Shown here: piece after piece, positions 7,618-16,016 of the stretch
How positions within the stretch are numbered: position 1 is the stretch's first letter
How the letters are laid out: the number at the start of each line of letters is the position of its first letter
NCBI GenBank assembly: GCA_015068985.1
Contig: SVJL01000013.1
Location: 1 to 33,034 of the forward strand
DNA: 33,034 bases
Direction of reading: 5' to 3'
Source of the DNA: Oscillospiraceae bacterium
GTDB lineage: Bacteria; Bacillota; Clostridia; UMGS1810
Translations under genes and position numbers: made by a program
The notes under the pieces: generated by a model
What the model was told of the DNA's origin: nothing
What the model saw: the letters and a program-made list of their open reading frames with translations, nothing else
The model's database searches: none

Positions 7618-7798
7618 GAAAAATTCACCTCCTGAGTTAAAATGTGAGTTAACATATATTAACACAGTGTCCGAAATATAAAAATGCTTCCCGACCGCAA
7701 AGTTCGGGAAGCACATTAATACAACGTAAATCTTTTAAAGTATTAAATGATTCCTCGGCAGGATTTACACAAAATGCCACCTGCTGTCTGCGGACACA
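7618..7798 (-). ncRNA. L10 leader (autoregulatory 5' leader of rplJ-rplL)
   Basis: The leader RNA contains the conserved L10-L12 binding core, CCGCAGACAGCAGGTGGC joined to CCTGCCGAGG (7751-7795), typical of Firmicute L10 leaders. This is followed by an intrinsic terminator hairpin (7680-7713). The first transcribed bases GTGTCCG (7791-7797 on plus) are complementary to CGGACAC just beyond the terminator (7667-7673 on plus), so a long-range helix could close the whole leader. L10 binding is expected to favour the terminator. Confidence 0.88.
7680..7713 (-). terminator. Attenuator hairpin in the L10 leader
   Basis: TGCTTCCCGA (7685-7694 on plus) pairs with TCGGGAAGCA (7704-7713), and a T-run follows on the minus strand. 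It lies between the L10-binding core and the rplJ ribosome binding site. Confidence 0.85.
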
Positions 7799-7804
7799 TA
7801 TTGT

Positions 7805-7833
7805 AATATATCATATAAACAATTAATTGTCAA
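7805..7833 (-). promoter_or_regulatory. Internal promoter for rplJ-rplL
   Basis: On the minus strand, TTGACA (7828-7833), 17 nt, TATATT (7805-7810). The -35 begins 12 nt after the rplA stop codon, so rplJL can be made separately from the upstream genes. Confidence 0.88.
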
Positions 7834-7844
7834 GACCTTTTTTA

Positions 7845-8540
7845 TCAGTCAGCGAGCTTAACGGGATTGAGCTTAACGCCGGGGCCCATTGTGGAAGCTA
7901 CAGATACGCTTCTGAGATACTGACCCTTAGCAGCTGCAGGTTTTGCTTTGATGATAGCTGCCATAAGAGTCTGGAAGTTCTGAGAAAGCTTTTCTACACC
8001 AAAGGATACTTTACCGATGGGGCAGTGAATAATGTTTGTTTTGTCAAGACGGTATTCAATTTTACCGGCTTTGATATCTTCAACAGCTTTCTTAACGTCG
8101 GGAGATACGGTACCTGCTTTGGGGTTAGGCATAAGGCCTTTAGGTCCGAGGATTCTACCGATACGACCAACAATACCCATCATGTCGGGTGTTGCTACAA
8201 CAACATCAAATTCAAACCAGTTTTCACTCTGGATTTTTGTTGCGAGCTCCTCACCGCCAGCATAATCTGCGCCTGCATCGAGAGCAGCCTGAACGTTGTC
8301 GCCTTTTGCAAAAACAAGCACTCTAACCTTTTTGCCTGTTCCGTTGGGGAGAACAACAGCGCCTCTAACCTGCTGATCAGCATGTCTGGAGTCTACGCCG
8401 AGTTTGATGTGCGCTTCAACAGTTTCGTCAAATTTTGCTTTTGATGCTTTGATTACAAGGTCAAATGCTTCGCCGGCGTCGTATAATTTGGATCTGTCAA
8501 TTAATTTTGCACTTTCAATGTAATTTTTACCTCTAAACAT
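7845..8540 (-). CDS. rplA: 50S ribosomal protein L1
   Basis: L1 (231 residues) binds the mobile L1 stalk of 23S rRNA and often represses its own operon. Typical motifs: [66 protein letters not shown], and the C-terminal [19 protein letters not shown]. The start is the ATG at 8540 (MFRGKNY) after AAGGAGG; the frame extends upstream but that part lies in the intergenic element. It follows rplK by 77 nt, a gap that contains a GTGGGAG...ACCAC structure like the one before rplK. Confidence 0.98.
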   Translation of the reverse strand: MFRGKNYIESAKLIDRSKLYDAGEAFDLVIKASKAKFDETVEAHIKLGVDSRHADQQVRGAVVLPNGTGKKVRVLVFAKGDNVQAALDAGADYAGGEELATKIQSENWFEFDVVVATPDMMGIVGRIGRILGPKGLMPNPKAGTVSPDVKKAVEDIKAGKIEYRLDKTNIIHCPIGKVSFGVEKLSQNFQTLMAAIIKAKPAAAKGQYLRSVSVASTMGPGVKLNPVKLAD

Positions 8541-8556
8541 TTTACTTCCTCCTTCT

Positions 8557-8602
8557 GTGGTTAATCGAAATTCAACTAAAGAAATTTTTGAATTTCTCCC
8601 AC
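8557..8602 (-). promoter_or_regulatory. Probable L1-binding mRNA element before rplA
   Basis: In the mRNA, GTGGGAG, then a helix AAATTC/GAATTT, then CGATTAACCAC. The outer GTGG/CCAC pair closes the structure. It has the same plan as the element before rplK (9070-9102) and ends 16 nt before the rplA start codon, where it could mask the ribosome binding site. Confidence 0.55.
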
Positions 8603-8617
8603 TAAATAGCACGGGAA

Positions 8618-9043
8618 TTAGTCTTCAACAACAATACCCATACTTCTTGCAGTGCCGGCGATCATGCTCATAGCTGCTTCAACACTTGCAGCGTTGAGGT
8701 CGGGCATTTTCTGCTCTGCGATTGCTCTTACAGCATCTTTGCTGATTGTTGCAACCTTGTCTTTGTTAGGTACACCGGATGCTTTGCTGAGTTTGCAAGC
8801 TTTTTTGAGAAGTACTGCTGCAGGCGGAGTCTTTGTGATGAAAGTGAAAGATCTGTCCTGATAAACAGTGATAACTACAGGGATTACAAGACCTGCGTCT
8901 TTAGCTGTCTTTTCATTGAATTCCTTACAAAACTGCATGATGTTTACACCGTGCTGACCGAGTGCAGGACCAACCGGGGGAGCCGGTGTAGCTTTGCCTG
9001 CTTCAATCTGAAGCTTGATGTAACCTGTTACTTTCTGTGCCAT
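8618..9043 (-). CDS. rplK: 50S ribosomal protein L11
   Basis: L11 (141 residues) binds the GTPase-associated region of 23S rRNA, the target of thiopeptide antibiotics and of RelA sensing. The N-terminal domain has the Pro-rich [21 protein letters not shown] loop, and the C-terminal RNA-binding domain has [11 protein letters not shown] and AGTARSMGI. Length is exactly the family norm. The start ATG follows GGGAGGTG. It lies in the rpmG-secE-nusG-rplK-rplA operon. Confidence 0.98.
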   Translation of the reverse strand: MAQKVTGYIKLQIEAGKATPAPPVGPALGQHGVNIMQFCKEFNEKTAKDAGLVIPVVITVYQDRSFTFITKTPPAAVLLKKACKLSKASGVPNKDKVATISKDAVRAIAEQKMPDLNAASVEAAMSMIAGTARSMGIVVED

Positions 9044-9069
9044 TTAAGAACACCTCCCTATTAACAAAT

Positions 9070-9102
9070 GTGGTAAAGCGGAATTATATTATTTCCTCCC
9101 AC
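9070..9102 (-). promoter_or_regulatory. Probable L1-binding mRNA element before rplK
   Basis: The mRNA reads GTGGGAGGAAATAATATAAT then TCCGCTTTACCAC. GTGG/CCAC forms an outer helix and GGAA/TTCC an inner one, with an asymmetric internal loop (GAG opposite CGCTTTA). Similar GUGGGAG...ACCAC leaders precede rplK in other Firmicutes, to my recollection. Confidence 0.6.
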
Positions 9103-9163
9103 TTTAAATAATATCGGCTAAGGCCGCTATTAATAAACTAAGCGGGTGCCAAAGCACCTCTTA

Positions 9164-9703
9164 TCAGAGCGACTCAACGTGATTGATGTCGAGCTCAAGG
9201 CTGGTTGTTCTGCCAAACATAACAACGCTGACTGTAACCTTACCTGTCTGATTGTCGATTGATTCAACGGTGCCTGTCTGATTAACAAATGCACCTTCAA
9301 TAATTCTGACGTTATCACCAACAGAATAGTCGGCAAAGATTTCTCTAACGTCAACACCCAGAGCCTCAACCTCTTCTTCTGTGAGGGGCACGGGCTTTGA
9401 TCCGGGACCAACGAAGCCTGTAACACCGGTGGTGTTTCTTATTATATACCATGTGTCGTCTGTCATAACCATTTTAATAAGAACATAACCGGGAAAAATT
9501 TTGCGGGTTACAACTTTCTTTTCGTCGCCCTTCGATTCAACAACATCCTCCGTCGGAACCTTAATATCAATTATGAGATTCTCAAGACTACGATTTTCGA
9601 TAATCTTTTCGAGGTTTGTTTTTACCTTGTTTTCATACCCGGAATAGGTATGAACAACATACCATTTGGCATTTTTTGATGCGTTATTCGAGCTACCCAT
9701 CAT
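9164..9703 (-). CDS. nusG: Transcription termination/antitermination factor NusG
   Basis: NusG (179 residues) binds RNA polymerase and modulates pausing, termination and transcription-translation coupling. The N-terminal NGN domain has AKWYVVHTYSGYENKVKTNL, a KIFPGYVLIKM strand, and NTTGVTGFVGPG. The C-terminal KOW domain has YSVGDNVRIIEGAFVNQTGTV. Two adjacent ATGs follow GGAGG at 4 and 7 nt (9703 and 9700); the second has the better spacing. A hairpin (GGTGC/GCACC) without T-run follows the stop, so transcription continues into rplK. Confidence 0.97.
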   Translation of the reverse strand: MMGSSNNASKNAKWYVVHTYSGYENKVKTNLEKIIENRSLENLIIDIKVPTEDVVESKGDEKKVVTRKIFPGYVLIKMVMTDDTWYIIRNTTGVTGFVGPGSKPVPLTEEEVEALGVDVREIFADYSVGDNVRIIEGAFVNQTGTVESIDNQTGKVTVSVVMFGRTTSLELDINHVESL

Positions 9704-9744
9704 CCGGCCTCCTTTAAAAAATTCAGGATGTTAAACCTGTCCGA

Positions 9745-9957
9745 TTATTTGATGAATGTGCCGAGACCCCAGCTGAAGATCAAATCGAGAGCCCAGATAA
9801 CAACTCCGATAATGAGCACTGCAGCAATAACGATGAGGGTGTTTTTACTAACTTGTTTTTTGCTTGGCCAAACAACTTTTTTAAGTTCGGATTTTACTTC
9901 CTTAAAGAACTTAGCAATTCTGTTGCCTGATTTCTTTTTTGCTGTAGCTTCTGCCAT
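9745..9957 (-). CDS. secE: Preprotein translocase subunit SecE
   Basis: SecE (70 residues) clamps SecY in the membrane translocon. A Lys-rich cytoplasmic part (KKKSGNRIAKFFKEVKSELKKVVWPSKKQ) contains the family's ELKKVxWPS signature. One membrane helix follows (about 44-64). The start is the ATG at 9957, preceded by AGGAGGTGATTGCT; six further in-frame codons upstream overlap that site. It sits between rpmG and nusG in the usual order. Confidence 0.97.
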   Translation of the reverse strand: MAEATAKKKSGNRIAKFFKEVKSELKKVVWPSKKQVSKNTLIVIAAVLIIGVVIWALDLIFSWGLGTFIK

Positions 9958-9987
9958 AGCAATCACCTCCTGCAAGGAAAATAAGGA

Positions 9988-10137
9988 TTATTTTGTTTCT
10001 TTATGCAGTGTATGCTCTCTGCAGAAACGACAGTATTTTTTCATTTCAAGTCTGTCAGGATCGTTCTTTTTGTTCTTCATTGTGTTGTAATTTCTCTGCT
10101 TACACTGACTACATGCCAAAGTTATTTTTGTTCTCAT
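9988..10137 (-). CDS. rpmG: 50S ribosomal protein L33
   Basis: A protein of 49 residues, starting [17 protein letters not shown], with CSQC and CRFC zinc-ligand pairs, so it is the zinc-binding (C+) form. L33 lies near the ribosomal E site. The ribosome binding site AAGGAGGTG is 6 nt before ATG. It is first in the rpmG-secE-nusG-rplK-rplA operon, with 30 nt to secE. Confidence 0.97.
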   Translation of the reverse strand: MRTKITLACSQCKQRNYNTMKNKKNDPDRLEMKKYCRFCREHTLHKETK

Positions 10138-10252
10138 GGTATGCACCTCCTTAAATTTACACTTGTTTATGAAAAGGTATCTATTATCTTAAATTTCTGT
10201 GAGCATCTAAAAAATTGCACACAAAAAAAAAGAGCTTTTCATCAGCAATAGA

Positions 10253-10281
10253 ATAATACCACAACGAAAAAAAAATGTCAA
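10253..10281 (-). promoter_or_regulatory. Promoter of the rpmG-secE-nusG-rplK-rplA operon
   Basis: On the minus strand, TTGACA (10276-10281), 17 nt (nine of them T), TATTAT (10253-10258). The leader to rpmG is about 110 nt and contains another T9 tract soon after the start point. A second weaker TATAAT (10323-10328 on plus as ATTATA) lies upstream. The rest of 10138-10417 shows no gene. Confidence 0.85.
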
Positions 10282-10417
10282 TACAAATTTCAGAAATAAT
10301 TCAATTTTGGCTATTTTGTTATATTATACACACAAAAAGGCCACGAAGAAGGTGGGTTTTTGAAAAATTTATCAATTATATCACTTTATCAACAATGCCG
10401 ACACAGCTTTTTCAAAT

Positions 10418-10456
10418 TAAAAGCTCTCCTTGCGCAAAGTCAAAGAGAGCTTTTTC
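10418..10456 (-). terminator. Terminator after the Cys-rich micro-peptide genes
   Basis: AAAGCTCTC and GAGAGCTTTT form a stem around a 13-nt loop. It lies 11 nt after the stop codon of the last micro-peptide gene and has T/A runs on both sides, so it may act in both directions. Confidence 0.65.
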
Positions 10457-10466
10457 TTAATCTATT

Positions 10467-10604
10467 TTAGCAACAGTAGTCGTTATTGTTGTTTCCTGCT
10501 CCGGCAATCCAGATAATAACTATTATTGCAATAATTATCCACACTATGTTATTATCTCCGAAAAGACCGCAGGAATTGTTGTTGCATCTGCAGCAATCGT
10601 CCAT
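10467..10604 (-). CDS. Cys-rich single-TM micro-peptide 3 (45 aa), sporulation YjcZ-like type
   Basis: The peptide begins MDDCCRCNNNSCGLFGDNN, then has one strongly hydrophobic helix (IVWIIIAIIVIIWIAG, about 20-35) and an Asn-rich tail ending YCC. The Cys clusters at both ends and single membrane helix resemble the tiny sporulation membrane proteins (YjcZ/tiny-TM type) of Bacilli and Clostridia. This is a resemblance, not a proven match. The ribosome binding site AAGGAG is 10 nt before ATG. It is third in a tandem set of three. Confidence 0.72.
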   Translation of the reverse strand: MDDCCRCNNNSCGLFGDNNIVWIIIAIIVIIWIAGAGNNNNDYCC

Positions 10605-10632
10605 TTAAATATAACTCCTTTCCGGAAAAGCC

Positions 10633-10767
10633 TCAGCAGCCGCAGCCTTCATCTGTATTGCAGCAGCCGTCGCCGTTTTTCATAAAGAGCAAAATAACTA
10701 AGATGATAAACCAGAGTATTGTGCTGTTGCCCTGTTCGCAACAATTGTTACCGAAAATGTTGAACAT
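10633..10767 (-). CDS. Cys-rich single-TM micro-peptide 2 (44 aa), sporulation YjcZ-like type
   Basis: The peptide begins MFNIFGNNCCEQGN, has a hydrophobic helix (STILWFIILVILLFM, about 15-29) and a tail with CC...CGC. It shares the CC motifs, Asn/Gly-rich ends and single helix with its neighbours; the MF(N/G)..G(N) start resembles micro-peptide 1. The ribosome binding site is AAAAGGAGG. It lies 28 nt before micro-peptide 3, probably in one transcript. Confidence 0.75.
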   Translation of the reverse strand: MFNIFGNNCCEQGNSTILWFIILVILLFMKNGDGCCNTDEGCGC

Positions 10768-10790
10768 AACAAATTACCTCCTTTTAAAAA

Positions 10791-10901
10791 TTAATTGCAA
10801 CAACCGGTTTCGTTTTGATCACAGCATCCAAATAACAAAAGGAACACAAGAATGAAGAAAAGTATGCCGTCATTTGAACCAAATACGCCTTTACCAAACA
10901 T
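10791..10901 (-). CDS. Cys-rich single-TM micro-peptide 1 (36 aa), sporulation YjcZ-like type
   Basis: The peptide begins MFGKGVFGSNDG, then a helix ILFFILVFLLLFG (about 13-25) and the tail CCDQNETGCCN. The ribosome binding site GGAGGTG is 6 nt before ATG. It is the first of three tandem genes and lies directly behind a promoter-like motif of the sigma-K/E class. Probable role: a mother-cell membrane or coat-associated spore peptide (inference from type and promoter). Confidence 0.75.
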   Translation of the reverse strand: MFGKGVFGSNDGILFFILVFLLLFGCCDQNETGCCN

Positions 10902-10933
10902 CAATAACACCTCCGTTTTTTCAGGTTCAATTT

Positions 10934-10962
10934 TATAATATGTGAAACACCGTCTTTTGGTT
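10934..10962 (-). promoter_or_regulatory. Sigma-K-like (mother-cell) promoter of the micro-peptide cluster
   Basis: On the minus strand, AACC (10959-10962), 16 nt, CATATTATA (10934-10942). This fits the sigma-K pattern mACm-16/17-CATAnnnTA. The predicted start is about 25 nt before the ribosome binding site. It is back to back with the vegetative promoter of the repressor gene. Confidence 0.55.
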
Positions 10963-10977
10963 ACACACTTTTATGTA

Positions 10978-11006
10978 TTGACCTGTGATACAATTTGTAA
11001 TATAAT
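10978..11006 (+). promoter_or_regulatory. Promoter of the XRE/S24 regulator, with repeated GTGATACAA
   Basis: TTGACC (10978-10983), 17 nt, TATAAT (11001-11006). The 9-mer GTGATACAA occurs in the spacer (10985-10993) and again at the ribosome binding site and start (11033-11041). It is a candidate operator for autoregulation. Confidence 0.75.
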
Positions 11007-11041
11007 TATCAAAACACAAAATTTGACAAAAGGTGATACAA

Positions 11042-11707
11042 ATGAAAAACAACACTCTCGACTATGCAAAAATCGTTAAAACAGCCAGAGAAAGCAGAAA
11101 TCTCAAAAAGAAAGACCTTGGTGAAGCTATTGGCGTTGGAAAATCAACAATAGGTAATTATGAATCGGGATATTCTGCTCCTTCAATTAAAACCCTCGAA
11201 AAAATTGCAGATGTGCTGGGATATCCGCTCTTCGACTTGCTTTCACTTGGTTTTGATGACCCCTCAGAGCTGAGTCTTCCAAGAGCTGCCCAATCAACCA
11301 GCGAAACTGCGGTTGCCTATGTTTCGGAACAAAACATATCGGAACGAACTCTTTCGATGCCCAAATATATGGATGCCTATATCACTATGCCATCTTTTAT
11401 GCTGGACGATGAAAACAGCTATCTTTGCATAAAAATGCCCGACAATTCAATGACGAACGATAGAATCAGTAAAAATGATTTCCTTATTATAAAGCGTGCA
11501 TCGATCGTGCCGGATATGTCGGTTGTGTTAGCCTTAAACACTGTGAGCGGAGATTATCTTGTGAGAAAATATTATCGCAAAGACCATATCGTGTCGCTCC
11601 TGCCCTCATCCGACAGTAATGATTACTCAATAATCAGCTATGACGAAAGAGACAACAAATATAAGATTTTCGGATATGTTGAAAAAGCCTTAATAAATAT
11701 TAAGTGA
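11042..11707 (+). CDS. XRE-family regulator with LexA/S24-like C-terminal domain
   Basis: A protein of 221 residues. The N-terminal helix-turn-helix (about 7-66: KKDLGEAIGVGKSTIGNYESG) is of the Cro/CI type. The C-terminal half resembles the S24 fold, with MPDNSMTND (Ser136 at the LexA nucleophile position) and SGDYLVRKYYRK. Counting back from the following LLP, the position of the LexA catalytic Lys is Arg175 (a Lys is next door), and no Ala-Gly cleavage site is obvious in the linker. It may therefore bind DNA without self-cleavage. The start is the ATG at 11042 (AAAGGTG); an in-frame GTG lies at 11033. No prophage genes are nearby. The target is unknown, possibly itself and the divergent micro-peptides. 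Confidence 0.85.
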   Translation: MKNNTLDYAKIVKTARESRNLKKKDLGEAIGVGKSTIGNYESGYSAPSIKTLEKIADVLGYPLFDLLSLGFDDPSELSLPRAAQSTSETAVAYVSEQNISERTLSMPKYMDAYITMPSFMLDDENSYLCIKMPDNSMTNDRISKNDFLIIKRASIVPDMSVVLALNTVSGDYLVRKYYRKDHIVSLLPSSDSNDYSIISYDERDNKYKIFGYVEKALINIK

Positions 11708-11870
11708 ATGTAACATTTTTTTAACATCTCCCCGAGCTTTTGAACCGTTTAAAGTATATAACATTGTTTTGTGCACTTAATATCGCACATATTTTTGTGT
11801 AATACCACCAACAGTCCCCCGTATTTGTTAGCTATCATTCTCAAGAATGTTACTGAATTGTTAAAAAAGT

Positions 11871-11899
11871 TTGACAAAATAATCATTTTATAGTATAAT
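11871..11899 (+). promoter_or_regulatory. Promoter of the NlpC/P60 hydrolase gene
   Basis: TTGACA (11871-11876), 17 nt, TATAAT (11894-11899), a perfect consensus. The 5' leader is about 50 nt. Upstream (11708-11870) nothing gene-like is seen, only AT-rich sequence. Confidence 0.9.
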
Positions 11900-11957
11900 G
11901 GCTACAGTTCAAAAACAGGCTCATCATTCTGAGTCAAAAATAACGGAGGATTTGTTA

Positions 11958-12617
11958 ATGCGAAATTTATTCAAAGTCATCTTTGCCGCAACTTTGCTTC
12001 TTCTTGTGCTTTCAGTATGTGCAAGTGCTGACGGAGAAAGAGCTTATACTAAAGCCGATGTTCTCAATGTACGTTCACAACCATCAACCTCTGCCAGCAT
12101 AGTTGGCCAATATTATAATGGTTCTTTTATTCAGATTGCCGGCAAAACAAACGAATGGTATAAAATATTACACAACGGAAAATACGCATATGTTCACAGC
12201 GATTACGTTGTTATTGTGCCAAACCAAGCAAGTTCGGGTTCATCAAAAGGTCAGGCAGTTGTTAACACTGCAATGCAGTTTATCGGCACACCTTATGTGT
12301 ATGGCGGTATGTCACCTGCAGGTTTTGACTGTTCAGGTTTTGTTAAGTATGTTTATTCACTCAACGGCGCAAACCTTAGCCGCGTGTCTTCCGATCAGGC
12401 AAATGACGGCTACTACGTTTCGAGAGACCAGCTTCAGCCCGGCGACATTGTTTGCTTTGCAAGCGGCGTTGGCAGTTCATACATAGGCCACGTTGGAATT
12501 TATGTGGGCAACAATCAGTTTATCCACTCTCCCAGAACAGGCTACACCGTTACCATAGAAAGCCTTGATAGCGGCAGCTATGGTCTCAGATATGTGTGTG
12601 CAAGAAGAATATTCTAA
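11958..12617 (+). CDS. Secreted SH3b-NlpC/P60 cell-wall hydrolase
   Basis: A protein of 219 residues with a signal peptide (MRNLFKVIFAATLLLLVLSV..ASA, cleaved near residue 24). A bacterial SH3 domain (about 28-85; ADVLNVRSQPSTSASIVG) binds the wall. The NlpC/P60 peptidase domain (about 97-219) has FDCSGF with catalytic Cys125, GHVGIYVG with His178, and His190 in FIHSPR. It probably cuts gamma-D-Glu to diamino acid bonds in peptidoglycan stems. The start is the ATG at 11958 with GGAGG 8 nt upstream; the open frame further upstream overlaps the promoter. It is monocistronic, with its own terminator. Confidence 0.95.
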   Translation: MRNLFKVIFAATLLLLVLSVCASADGERAYTKADVLNVRSQPSTSASIVGQYYNGSFIQIAGKTNEWYKILHNGKYAYVHSDYVVIVPNQASSGSSKGQAVVNTAMQFIGTPYVYGGMSPAGFDCSGFVKYVYSLNGANLSRVSSDQANDGYYVSRDQLQPGDIVCFASGVGSSYIGHVGIYVGNNQFIHSPRTGYTVTIESLDSGSYGLRYVCARRIF

Positions 12618-12635
12618 TTTTAAATAGCTACAAAC

Positions 12636-12661
12636 AAAGCAAGCGGAAACCCGCTTGCTTT
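12636..12661 (+). terminator. Terminator of the NlpC/P60 gene
   Basis: AAAGCAAGCGG and CCGCTTGCTTT form an 11-bp perfect stem with a 4-nt loop, then a T-rich tail. Confidence 0.9.
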
Positions 12662-12712
12662 TGTTTATAGCATTATTATTTTATGTATTTTTAACAAAAT
12701 CAATTTTTTGTG

Positions 12713-12741
12713 TTGACTAAATTCTTTTTTTTTATTATACT
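12713..12741 (+). promoter_or_regulatory. Promoter of guaB
   Basis: TTGACT (12713-12718), 17 nt with a T9 run, TATACT (12736-12741). The leader of about 70 nt can form a small GATTTT/AAAATC hairpin, but no purine riboswitch core is visible. Confidence 0.8.
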
Positions 12742-12798
12742 ATAAGGTAATATATATGTGGATTTTATTTTTAAAATCTGCGTCTGTTATACATCTGA

Positions 12799-14277
<1,479 letters not shown>

Positions 14278-14384
14278 TTAGGTTACATCATTGTGTGAGG
14301 CAAAACACAGAAGTTTTTTATATAAAATATGTATTATAGCCGGCAAAAAATGCAGGCAAAAAACAAGAAAGGCGTGAAACCCAA

Positions 14385-15458
14385 ATGAAAAAGTTTTCAA
14401 AAATTATGGCAGCTGTTGTTGCTGCTTTAATCTTGGTTATGTCTATTGCAGGTTGTTCTTTTGTTAAAGACATGGACGAGGTTAATCAGGTAAGAGAAGG
14501 AAAGATTGAAGCCGAAAAAAGAGCAGCTCAGATGGACGAGATTGTTCTCAAAATTGCTGACGACGTTGAAGTTAACGGTGCATACTATGCTTGGTATTAT
14601 TCAACTGCATACAACGCAGAATACAACAAGCTCTATCAGGAAGCTCAGGCCGAAATGGAAGCCAATAGCGCTGCCGACAGTGCTGCAGAGCCCACAATGC
14701 CCGAAATTAAAGTTGATATGGAAGCCATCAAAGCAACAACAAAAGAAAATATTGTTGCAACAAAAATGGCATACAAAAAGGCTGTTGAAGCAGGCATTGA
14801 ACTCACAGATGCAGACTACACTGCAATCAATGCTCAGATCAATCAGCTCAAATCAAGCATCACTCAGCAGGGTATAAGCTACTCTGATTATCTCGATTTT
14901 TCATACACCAACTCAGAGGCTGTTAACCAGATTGTCAAAGAAGAATATATGGGCACACTCTACTATGCCTCCCTTGCTACCGAAAACTACGTGAGTGCAA
15001 AACACATTCTCGTTAAATACGGCGAAGGTGAAGAGCACACTCAGGAAGAAGCTAAAAAGCTTGCTGAAGAAATCAAAGCAGAGCTCGATGGCGGTGCAGA
15101 TTTTGACAAGCTTATGAACGAAAAGAGCGAAGACGGCAGAGACGAAGCAGGTAACCTTGCAAGCCCCGACGGCTACACCTTCACAAGAGGTCAGATGGTT
15201 CCCGCATTTGAAGCAGCAGCTTTTGCACTTGAAGAAGGTAAAATTTCCGATTTGGTTGAAGTTGCAGATCAGGGATATAACGGATATCACATTATCAAAA
15301 AAATCCCCACATCCCTTTCAGGAATTGCTTCCGCACTCTCTCAGGGTGCAGACGCTTCAATAGCTTCTATCATCGAAGCTGAAAAAGCAAGCATCACAGC
15401 TGACGTTGCAGTTGAAGAAACCGATAAGCTCAGCTACTACGATGAAATCTACAAATAA
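14385..15458 (+). CDS. PrsA/SurA-type parvulin foldase lipoprotein
   Basis: A lipoprotein of 357 residues that should act on the outer face of the membrane as a peptidyl-prolyl isomerase/chaperone for secreted proteins. The signal peptide carries a lipobox ending MSIAGC (lipidated Cys25). An alpha-helical SurA-like N domain (about 40-205) is rich in Ala/Glu/Lys. The PPIC rotamase domain (about 205-308) begins VSAKHILVKYGEGEEHT and contains LASPDGYTFTRGQMVPAFE and GYHIIKKI, as in parvulins. The ribosome binding site is weak or far (AAAGG about 13 nt before ATG). It is possibly co-transcribed with guaB and ends at a strong terminator. Confidence 0.93.
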   Translation: MKKFSKIMAAVVAALILVMSIAGCSFVKDMDEVNQVREGKIEAEKRAAQMDEIVLKIADDVEVNGAYYAWYYSTAYNAEYNKLYQEAQAEMEANSAADSAAEPTMPEIKVDMEAIKATTKENIVATKMAYKKAVEAGIELTDADYTAINAQINQLKSSITQQGISYSDYLDFSYTNSEAVNQIVKEEYMGTLYYASLATENYVSAKHILVKYGEGEEHTQEEAKKLAEEIKAELDGGADFDKLMNEKSEDGRDEAGNLASPDGYTFTRGQMVPAFEAAAFALEEGKISDLVEVADQGYNGYHIIKKIPTSLSGIASALSQGADASIASIIEAEKASITADVAVEETDKLSYYDEIYK

Positions 15459-15484
15459 TTTGCAGATCTATTTACACTAAAATC

Positions 15485-15528
15485 AATGGCGTGTACCGAC
15501 AAACTGTTTGTTGGTACACGCCATTTTT
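15485..15528 (+). terminator. Bidirectional terminator between the foldase gene and spoVG
   Basis: A 13-bp perfect stem AATGGCGTGTACC / GGTACACGCCATT is extended by an inner ACAAAC/TGTTTGT pairing, with T5 after it. It separates convergent genes. Confidence 0.92.
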
Positions 15529-15534
15529 ATCATT

Positions 15535-15813
15535 TTACATTCCCATTAAATCTTCTTCAATAAGCATAGACTGATATTTTTCTATAATTCTGCTTTGCAA
15601 AAGCTCTCTTGTTTCCATATTTATGGGATGGGCAATATCTTTATATTCATTGTCCGGTGTTTTTCTGCTGGGCATGGCAATAAAAAGTCTGTCCTGACCG
15701 TCTATAATTTTTATGTCATGCACCACAAAGCAGTTGTCAAAAGTTACCGAAACCACCGCTTTCATTTTTTCATCATGTGTCATCTGTCTGATTCTGATAT
15801 CTGTTATTTCCAT
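15535..15813 (-). CDS. spoVG: Septation/sporulation regulator SpoVG
   Basis: SpoVG (92 residues) is a small RNA- and DNA-binding regulator that affects asymmetric septation and many post-transcriptional targets. It begins [20 protein letters not shown] and has the conserved core [38 protein letters not shown] and a helical C-terminus. Length is typical. The start ATG follows AGGAGG. A 7-bp hairpin (15837-15860) lies about 10 nt upstream of the ribosome binding site. No clear sigma-H promoter is visible. Confidence 0.97.
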   Translation of the reverse strand: MEITDIRIRQMTHDEKMKAVVSVTFDNCFVVHDIKIIDGQDRLFIAMPSRKTPDNEYKDIAHPINMETRELLQSRIIEKYQSMLIEEDLMGM

Positions 15814-15836
15814 TGTTAAAACCTCCTGTATATATT

Positions 15837-15860
15837 AGCCGAAAGTAAATATGTTCGGCT
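15837..15860 (-). promoter_or_regulatory. Hairpin in the spoVG 5' leader
   Basis: AGCCGAA and TTCGGCT form a perfect 7-bp stem with a 10-nt loop, just upstream of the AGGAGG of spoVG. It has no T-run, so it is not a terminator. It could stabilise the mRNA or serve as a regulator site. Confidence 0.4.
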
Positions 15861-16016
15861 ATTGTGGAATAACGGTCTTACATTAATTGTATGTATATAT
15901 TGTGAACCAATATTTTAAATATAATACACATTAAAAAAAATAAATTTTGTATAATATTTATGTTTATTTTTGATATCAAATAGTGTATACTTAGGGAGGA
16001 AGGAGTTGTATAAGTT

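Noticed and set aside
7827-8444. 205-codon open frame antisense to rplA
   Set aside because: It mirrors a highly conserved ribosomal gene and has no start signals.
9120-9163. Terminator between nusG and rplK (GGTGC/GCACC hairpin)
   Set aside because: The stem is only 5 bp and lacks a T-run; the operon most likely continues.
14278-14384. Terminator after guaB
   Set aside because: Only a 5-bp TGTGT/ACACA stem is seen before T6; too weak to list as a feature.
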